Assembly: GCA_023818785.1 (NCBI GenBank)
Contig: JAMWCO010000020.1
Location: 1-14,739, forward strand
From: Candidatus Omnitrophota bacterium
GTDB lineage: Bacteria; Ratteibacteria; UBA8468; B48-G9; JAFGKM01
DNA: 14,739 nucleotides
Reading direction: 5' to 3'
The translations under genes and the position numbers were made by a program. The notes below the pieces were generated by a model that saw only the letters and a list, made by a program, of their open reading frames with translations, did no database searches and had not been told where the DNA came from. Shown here one piece after another: positions 7,019 through 12,692 of the stretch. Position 1 is the first letter of the stretch. Each line of letters opens with the position of its first letter.

Positions 7019-8070
7019 AAAAATTTTTGTTTAGATTAAGGAGAAGAAATTTACTTTCTTATATCTCTTTCTGGATAATTATTTTTTTATATTTTTTAGC
7101 AATTTTTGCTGATTTTATAGCACCATATCCTTTTAATAAACAATTTAGAGATTATCCATTATGCCCTCCTACAAAATTACATTTTTTTGATGCTAATGGA
7201 AATTTTCATTTAAGACCATTTGTATATGAATATAAACTTGTAAATCCTGCTTTAAATCAATATGAAATTATAAAAGAAAAGATTTGTCCAATCTATTTTT
7301 TTGTTAAAGGAGAGAAAAGAAAAATTCTTGCTTTATTTTATTCTGATAAATATTTGTTTGGTACAAAAGAAGGTAAAATTTTTATTTTTGGAACAGATAT
7401 GCATGGCAGAGATATTTTTTCAAGGATTTTATATGGAGCAAGAATATCTCTTTCAATTGGAGTAATTGGCGTTTCAATATCTTTTTTCCTTGGTTTTTTA
7501 ATAGGTGGTATTTCAGGATATTTCGGTGGCAAAATTGATAATATTTTGATGCGTCTTGTTGAAATTTTTATGATGTTTCCCTCTTTTTATCTAATGCTTT
7601 CTTTAAGGGCTGTCTTTCCATTAAATCTTTCCTCTTTTCAAATATATCTTCTTATAGTCATTATTTTAAGTCTAATTGGATGGGCTGGACTTGCAAGAAT
7701 TATAAGAGGTATGGTCTTGTCAATTAAAGAGGAAGAATATGTTCTTGCAGCAAGGGCACTTGGAGTATCAACAATAAAAATAATTTTTAAGCATATTATT
7801 CCAAACACATTCTCTTATTCAATAACAGCAATTACATTATCAATTCCTGGTTATATACTCGGAGAATCATCTTTAAGTTTACTTGGACTTGGAATTCAAG
7901 AACCATATCCAAGTTGGGGAAATATGCTTTCTGTATGTATAGGAAATTTAAGAATACTTTCAACTGCTCCATGGATGTTAATTCCTGGATTTTTTATATT
8001 TTTAACAATAATTTCTTTTAATTTTCTTGGAGATGGATTAAGGGATATTTTAGACCCAAAAAACTGGTAA
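7015..8070 (+). CDS. ABC transporter permease, DppC/OppC type, with long periplasmic insert
   Basis: A 351-residue permease, about 50 longer than standard DppC/OppC (about 300). A basic N-terminus and TM1 (about 15-37) are followed by an enlarged external loop (about 40-125) with CPPTKLHFFDANG and a second cysteine at 91, before the usual IFGTDMHGRDIFSRILYGARISL (family GTDxxGRD motif near 126-132). TM segments follow at about 148-170, 183-200, 208-232, 266-285 and 320-340. The coupling loop is EYVLAARALGVSTIKIIFKH (241-260), followed by LGLGIQEPYPSWG. The extra loop contains both visible external cysteines (50 and 91) and could dock a binding protein or shape substrate choice; similar extended OppC proteins occur in other bacteria. 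It overlaps the preceding gene by ATGA. Confidence 0.92.
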   Translation: MKKFLFRLRRRNLLSYISFWIIIFLYFLAIFADFIAPYPFNKQFRDYPLCPPTKLHFFDANGNFHLRPFVYEYKLVNPALNQYEIIKEKICPIYFFVKGEKRKILALFYSDKYLFGTKEGKIFIFGTDMHGRDIFSRILYGARISLSIGVIGVSISFFLGFLIGGISGYFGGKIDNILMRLVEIFMMFPSFYLMLSLRAVFPLNLSSFQIYLLIVIILSLIGWAGLARIIRGMVLSIKEEEYVLAARALGVSTIKIIFKHIIPNTFSYSITAITLSIPGYILGESSLSLLGLGIQEPYPSWGNMLSVCIGNLRILSTAPWMLIPGFFIFLTIISFNFLGDGLRDILDPKNW

Positions 8071-8072
8071 AA

Positions 8073-9023
8073 ATGAAAGAAATATTAAAATTGGAAGATA
8101 TAAGTGTTGGAAATGAAGAAGTGAAAATTTTAAGAGATATAGAGTTTGAAGTTAAAAAAGGAGAAATCATTTCTGTTGTTGGAGAAAGTGGCTGTGGAAA
8201 AAGTATGACATTAAGAACTATTATAAAATTATTACCAAAAAACTTAAAAATTTTAAAAGGTAGAGTTTATTTTGAAGGTATTGATATTACAGATTTAGAT
8301 GAAGAAAAAATGAAAGAGATAAGAGGTGGGAAAATAAGCATAATTTTTCAGGAACCATCCTCATATTTAAATCCTCTTTTTACAATAGGAAACCAGATTG
8401 AAGAGGGTATAAAAGATAGAATTAAAAAAGAGGAGAAAAAAGAAAGGGTCATGAAAATACTAAAAGAAGTTGGGCTTTCTGAAAATGTTTATTATCAATA
8501 TCCACATCAATTAAGCGGAGGAATGCAACAAAGAGCAATGATAGCAATGTCTATTATAAATAAACCATCCTTACTTCTTGCAGATGAACCAACAACATCT
8601 CTTGATATAACAACTGCTTTTGAAATTTTAAATCTATTGAAGGATTTAGTTATATCCCATAATATTTCAATAATTTTTGTCACACATGATATTTCTCTTG
8701 CAAGATTTATATCTAAGGAAATGATAGTAATGTATGCTGGAATAATTGTTGAAAAGGGTTTTTCAAATTTAATATATTCAAATCCTTTGCATCCATATAC
8801 AAAAAAACTTATAGATTGTCTTCCTGAGAAATATAATAAAGGAGAGAGAATAAGAACAATAGAAGGTGAAGTAATCTCTTTTAAGAATTTGCCAAATGGA
8901 TGTCCTTTTTATCCAAGATGTGAAGAGAAGAAAGAAATATGTGAAGGATTTTTACCAAAAGAAATTGAAATTGAAAATGTCTCTGTGAGGTGTTTTAAAT
9001 ATGGAGATTTTATGGAAAGTTGA
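8073..9023 (+). CDS. ABC transporter ATP-binding protein, DppD/OppD type
   Basis: A 316-residue ATPase that starts 2 bp after the permease stop. The Shine-Dalgarno is weak, so it is probably coupled. All ABC motifs are present: Walker A GESGCGKS (37-44), Q-loop Gln93 (IIFQEP), signature LSGGMQQR (147-154), Walker B LLLADEP (167-173) and H-loop His205 (THD). The C-terminal oligopeptide-family extension (about 237-316) has HPYTKKL and the four-cysteine pattern Cys277, Cys283, Cys290, Cys307. In DppD-type proteins this region has been reported to hold an iron-sulphur cluster; here I see only the cysteines. It forms an ATPase heterodimer with the next gene to power import. Its 3' end overlaps the next gene by 23 bp. 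Confidence 0.95.
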   Translation: MKEILKLEDISVGNEEVKILRDIEFEVKKGEIISVVGESGCGKSMTLRTIIKLLPKNLKILKGRVYFEGIDITDLDEEKMKEIRGGKISIIFQEPSSYLNPLFTIGNQIEEGIKDRIKKEEKKERVMKILKEVGLSENVYYQYPHQLSGGMQQRAMIAMSIINKPSLLLADEPTTSLDITTAFEILNLLKDLVISHNISIIFVTHDISLARFISKEMIVMYAGIIVEKGFSNLIYSNPLHPYTKKLIDCLPEKYNKGERIRTIEGEVISFKNLPNGCPFYPRCEEKKEICEGFLPKEIEIENVSVRCFKYGDFMES

Positions 9024-9759
9024 AGATTTATTTAAGGAGTATGAAATAAAAAGTGAATTTGAAAGAAAAAAAATAACTGTTTTAAAAAATATCAATCTTG
9101 AAATTTATAAAGGAGAGACATTTGGACTTGTAGGAGAGAGTGGCTCAGGAAAAACAACATTTGGTAAAATATTGATAAGATTGATTGACCCAGATAATGG
9201 GAGAATATTTTTTAAAGATTTAGAGATTACAAAGATGCCAGAAAGTCAATTGAGAAAATATAGGAAAAAGTTTCAGATAATATTTCAGGACCCTTATAAA
9301 TCATTAAATCCAAGAATCTGTTGTGGTTATACAGTTATGGAGGGAATAGATGGGAATAAAAAAGAAAAAATTGAGAAAGCAATTGAAATTTTAAATGATG
9401 TTGGAATTAAAAAGGAGAGATTTTATGATTATCCACATCAATTTAGTGGTGGAGAAAGACAGAGAATAGCAATAGCAAGAGCACTTTCAACAAATCCAGA
9501 ATTTATTGTATGTGATGAACCAACTTCAAATCTTGATGTTTCAATTCAAGGACAGATTTTAAATTTATTTATTGATTTGAAAGAAAAGTTTAATCTTACA
9601 TATTTGTTTATAACACATAATCTTAAAATAATAAAATTTATTGCTGATAGAGTTGCTATTATGTATAAAGGAGAAATTGTGGAAATGAATAAAACTGAAG
9701 AAATTTTTAAAAATCCATCCCATCCTTATACTTTTAAACTTCTTAAAAATGAAATCTGA
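9001..9759 (+). CDS. ABC transporter ATP-binding protein, DppF/OppF type, lacking the C-terminal extension
   Basis: A 252-residue ATPase with all core motifs: Walker A GESGSGKT (45-52), Q-loop Gln96 (IIFQDP), signature FSGGERQR (148-155), Walker B FIVCDEP (168-174) and His206 (THN). The frame opens at ATG 9001, 10 bases after a GAGG at 8987-8990, inside the end of the DppD-like gene. The protein stops just after the HPYTFKLL segment (241-248), so it lacks most of the C-terminal oligopeptide-transporter extension (usual DppF/OppF length is about 310-335). The stop is clean and no continuation is seen in the following 80 bp, so it is a naturally short form or an old loss. It pairs with the DppD-like ATPase. 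No substrate-binding protein gene follows it; the operon ends here, before a gap with terminator-like structure. Confidence 0.93.
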   Translation: MEILWKVEDLFKEYEIKSEFERKKITVLKNINLEIYKGETFGLVGESGSGKTTFGKILIRLIDPDNGRIFFKDLEITKMPESQLRKYRKKFQIIFQDPYKSLNPRICCGYTVMEGIDGNKKEKIEKAIEILNDVGIKKERFYDYPHQFSGGERQRIAIARALSTNPEFIVCDEPTSNLDVSIQGQILNLFIDLKEKFNLTYLFITHNLKIIKFIADRVAIMYKGEIVEMNKTEEIFKNPSHPYTFKLLKNEI

Positions 9760-9788
9760 AATTCTTTCTTAACTATTTTCACAGATTA

Positions 9789-9800
9789 CCTCCAAGGAGG
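9789..9800 (+). promoter_or_regulatory. CCTCC/GGAGG inverted repeat with an orphan Shine-Dalgarno
   Basis: CCTCC-AA-GGAGG has complementary 5-bp arms; physically it would form about 4 bp with a CAAG loop. The right arm is a perfect Shine-Dalgarno, but it sits about 40 bases before the next ATG (9841) and no start codon follows at normal spacing. It is the most G/C-rich spot in the gap and may belong to the 3' end of the ABC transcript or to the leader of the next operon. Confidence 0.35.
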
Positions 9801-9825
9801 AACTAAACTTTTTTAGTTTTTATAA
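9801..9825 (+). terminator. AT-rich hairpin, weak intrinsic terminator candidate
   Basis: AACTAAA (9801-9807) and TTTAGTT (9812-9818) are exact reverse complements around a CTTT loop, followed by TTTATAA. G-T pairs with 9799-9800 could lengthen the stem. Only one stem pair is G-C, so it is weak as a terminator, but it is placed correctly between the transporter operon and the secreted-protein operon. Confidence 0.4.
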
Positions 9826-9840
9826 GTCAAAATATATAGA

Positions 9841-11400
9841 ATGGAAAAAGTAAAAAAGTTTGTTTTTATAATTTTTTTCCAAATAATTATAGTCAATGCT
9901 CAAAATTTAAGTTTATATGAAAAAGAGAATTGGTCAACTCCGGAGACAGAAATTGATAAAATTGTTTTTTCTACACTTAAAAAATTGAATATTAAACCTG
10001 CGTATTCTTCTTCAGACGAAGTTTTTATAAGAAGAATCTATCTTGATACAATTGGAATGCCGCCAGAGTTAGAAGAAGTTATAAATTTTTTAAATGATAA
10101 AAATCCAGACAAAAGAAAATTGTTAATAGATAAACTACTTGAAAGAAAGGAATTTGCAGAATATTGGTCAATGAAATGGGCTGATATATTAAGAATAAAA
10201 TCAGAATTTCCAATAAATCTATGGCCTAATGCAGTTCAGGCATATCATAAATGGATAATTGATTCTTTAAGGAAAAATAAACCATATGATAAGTTTGTAA
10301 GAGAATTACTTACATCAAGTGGAAGTAATTTTAGAGTTCCACCAGTAAATTTTTATAGAGCGGTAAGTGGAAGAGATTCATATTCAATTGCATCTTATGT
10401 TTGTCTTACCTTTATGGGTGTTAGATTTGAAAAATTACCAGAGGATGTTAAAGAAAATATAAGTAAATTTTTTTCAAGGATATCTTATAAAAAGACAAAT
10501 GAGTGGAAGGAAGAGATTGTTTATTTTGTTCCTGAATATAAAGAACCAATTGAGACATTTTTTCCTGATGGAGAAAAAGTTAAAATTCCTCCTGATAAAG
10601 ACCCCAGATTTGTTTTTGCTGACTGGTTAATAAGACCAGAAAATCCATATTTTTCAAGAAATATAGTTAATAGAATTTGGGCCTGGATTTTTGGTAAAGG
10701 TATAATTAATGAAGTTGATGATATAAGACCTGATAATCTTCCTATTATTCCTGAACTTTTAGATTATCTTGAAAAGCAACTTATAAAATCAAATTATGAC
10801 TTGAAAAATATTTATAGAATTATTTTTAATTCAAGGACTTATCAGATGTCGTTTATTCCAAAGGATACCAGTCCAGATGCAGAAAAATATTTTGCTTTTT
10901 ATCCAGTTAGGCGACTTGAAGCAGAAGTATTGCTTGATATAATATGTAAATTTTCAGGAAATGGCATTGAATATATAAGTCAAATACCTGAACCATATAC
11001 ATTTATACCTCCTTTAAGAAGAAATGTTCTACTTGGAGATGGAAGCATAACAGGTGATTTTCTTGAATTATTTGGAAGACCCCCAAGAGATACCGGTTAT
11101 GAGTCAGAAAGAAATAATAGAATAAATGAGGCACAAATAAGATATTTATTAAACTCATCAGACCTCCACAAAAGAATTCAATCAAGTTTATATATAAAAG
11201 AAATTTTAAAGGAAACAAGATGGGATAAGAAAAAGACGATTGAGAGAATTTACTTAAGTTTACTTTCAAGATATCCAGCAGAAAATGAAATAAAGATTAT
11301 TGAGGAATATTTTAAAAAAGAAGGTATTTCTTTCAATCAGGCAGTAGAAGATATTGTATGGGCGATAATTAATAGTAAAGAATTTTTATATAGGCATTAA
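9841..11400 (+). CDS. Exported DUF1549/DUF1553 (PSCyt2/PSD1) protein lacking the CxxCH motif
   Basis: A 519-residue protein. A Sec signal peptide is visible (KVKK basic end, hydrophobic 7-18, cleavage probably after VNA at 20). The DUF1549 part covers about 36-195: IDKIVFSTLKKLNIKPA, RRIYLDTIGMPPELEEV, WSMKWADILR and YDKFVRELL. The DUF1553 part covers about 255-510: DPRFVFADWLIRPENPYFSRNIVNRIW, GKGIINEVDDIRPDN, YRIIFNSRTYQMS, YPVRRLEAEVLLD and the end LLSRYP. Typical relatives carry a haem-type CxxCH just after the MGVR strand; here MGVRFEKLPEDV (192-203) follows and no CxxCH exists anywhere. There is also no PSCyt1 cytochrome domain. The biochemical role of the family is unknown. ATG 9841 has no Shine-Dalgarno nearby; a TATAAG at 9821-9826 could be a -10 giving a nearly leaderless mRNA. 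It is the first gene of the exported trio. Confidence 0.88.
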   Translation: MEKVKKFVFIIFFQIIIVNAQNLSLYEKENWSTPETEIDKIVFSTLKKLNIKPAYSSSDEVFIRRIYLDTIGMPPELEEVINFLNDKNPDKRKLLIDKLLERKEFAEYWSMKWADILRIKSEFPINLWPNAVQAYHKWIIDSLRKNKPYDKFVRELLTSSGSNFRVPPVNFYRAVSGRDSYSIASYVCLTFMGVRFEKLPEDVKENISKFFSRISYKKTNEWKEEIVYFVPEYKEPIETFFPDGEKVKIPPDKDPRFVFADWLIRPENPYFSRNIVNRIWAWIFGKGIINEVDDIRPDNLPIIPELLDYLEKQLIKSNYDLKNIYRIIFNSRTYQMSFIPKDTSPDAEKYFAFYPVRRLEAEVLLDIICKFSGNGIEYISQIPEPYTFIPPLRRNVLLGDGSITGDFLELFGRPPRDTGYESERNNRINEAQIRYLLNSSDLHKRIQSSLYIKEILKETRWDKKKTIERIYLSLLSRYPAENEIKIIEEYFKKEGISFNQAVEDIVWAIINSKEFLYRH

Positions 11401-11411
11401 AGGAGGAATCT

Positions 11412-12692
11412 ATGAGAATACTTTGGATATTTTTAATAATTTTCTTTTGGTCAAATATTTATATTATTAAAGGAGAAGTAAGACCGAAAGCAAAAGCAGT
11501 TATTCAAATATGGTTAGGGGGAGGACCTTCCCATCTTGATACTTTTGACCCAAAACCAAATGCACCTTATGATTATACAGGGCCTTTTAAATCAATACCA
11601 ACAAATGTTCCTGGAATTGAAATAAATGAACTACTTGTAAATCTTTCCAAAATTGCTGATAAATATTCAATAATAAGGAGTATGACACATGGAATAAATG
11701 CTCATGAAACTGCCTCATATTTAATGCAGACAGGACATTCTCCTGAAGAGAGGTTGGTTTATCCTTCAATTGGAGCAGTTGTTTCACTTTTTAAAGGATA
11801 TGATTATGGATATAAAGGTATTATTCCATCTTATATTGTTTTAACTACACCTCAGGGTAGATTTTCAGAATCAGGATTTTTAGGTTTTAAATATAAACCA
11901 TTTGTCACAGGAGGGGATCCAAATAAAACACCATTTGCTGTTGAAGGTATAGTTCTTGAAGGGATAGATGAAAATAGGAAAAAATATAGAAGAAACTTAC
12001 TTTATTCTCTTGATACTTTTGGAGAAATTATTCCTTTTAGTAAAGAATTTGAATGGTTTGATAAGTGTAGAGAAAAGGCATATGAAATTATTGAAGGAGA
12101 AGTAAGTAAGGTTTTTGATTTATCAACAGAACCAGAAGAAATAAGAGATATGTATGGTAGAAATAAATTTGGCCAGTCATGCCTGGTAGCAAGAAGATTG
12201 ATTGAAAAAGGTGTTGTTTATGTAACAATTAATTATAGTGGATGGGATACCCATAGTAACCATTTTCAACAGATGAGACAGAAATTACCCGAACTTGATA
12301 AAGGTTTATATGCACTTATTACAGACCTTTCAAATAGAGGTATTTTAGATTCTACTATTATATGGGTAAGTGGTGAATTTGGGAGAACACCAAAAATTCA
12401 ATGGGAACCACCATGGAATGGAGGTAGAGGTCATTATGGTAAATGTTTTTCAGTTTTAGTATCAGGAGGTGGATTTAAAGGAGGATTTGTTGTTGGTGCA
12501 AGCGATGAAAAAGGAGAAGAAGTTATAGATAGACCTGTATATCCAAAAGATTTACTTGGAAGTATTTATTATCTTTTAGGTATTGATTATACTAAAAAAT
12601 TCCCTGAAAAATTTGGTGTTGATGCAAAAATTTTACCTGAAATTGAAAATGGTCCCAAAAAAGGAATTTTAAAGGAGATAATCAATGAGTAG
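11412..12692 (+). CDS. Exported DUF1501 protein (alkaline phosphatase/sulfatase-superfamily-like)
   Basis: A 426-residue protein with an excellent AGGAGG at 11401-11406, directly after the upstream stop, before ATG 11412. A Sec-type signal or anchor (hydrophobic 3-19) replaces the twin-arginine signal often found in this family. DUF1501 landmarks in order are IWLGGGPSHLDTFDPKP (33-49; Asp43 and Asp46 as possible metal ligands), HGINAHETASYLMQTG (93-108), GWDTHSNHF (277-285), LDKGLYALITDL (295-306), GEFGRTP (321-327), GRGHYGKCFSVLVSGGG (338-354) and DLLGSIYYLLGI (380-391). These resemble metal-binding elements of the phosphatase/sulfatase superfamily, but no catalytic activity is established for the family. 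It is nearly always found next to DUF1549/DUF1553 proteins in Planctomycetes-like bacteria, as here. Its end overlaps the next gene by 8 bp. Confidence 0.92.
   Translation: MRILWIFLIIFFWSNIYIIKGEVRPKAKAVIQIWLGGGPSHLDTFDPKPNAPYDYTGPFKSIPTNVPGIEINELLVNLSKIADKYSIIRSMTHGINAHETASYLMQTGHSPEERLVYPSIGAVVSLFKGYDYGYKGIIPSYIVLTTPQGRFSESGFLGFKYKPFVTGGDPNKTPFAVEGIVLEGIDENRKKYRRNLLYSLDTFGEIIPFSKEFEWFDKCREKAYEIIEGEVSKVFDLSTEPEEIRDMYGRNKFGQSCLVARRLIEKGVVYVTINYSGWDTHSNHFQQMRQKLPELDKGLYALITDLSNRGILDSTIIWVSGEFGRTPKIQWEPPWNGGRGHYGKCFSVLVSGGGFKGGFVVGASDEKGEEVIDRPVYPKDLLGSIYYLLGIDYTKKFPEKFGVDAKILPEIENGPKKGILKEIINE

Noticed and set aside
11003..11269. Open frame of 88 codons on the - strand
   Set aside because: It lies wholly inside the DUF1553 gene, has low-complexity Leu/Phe-rich translation typical of antisense AT-rich code, and matches no family. 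The same holds for the other antisense frames in the window (for example 409-630, 1214-1519, 5325-5543, 7338-7532).
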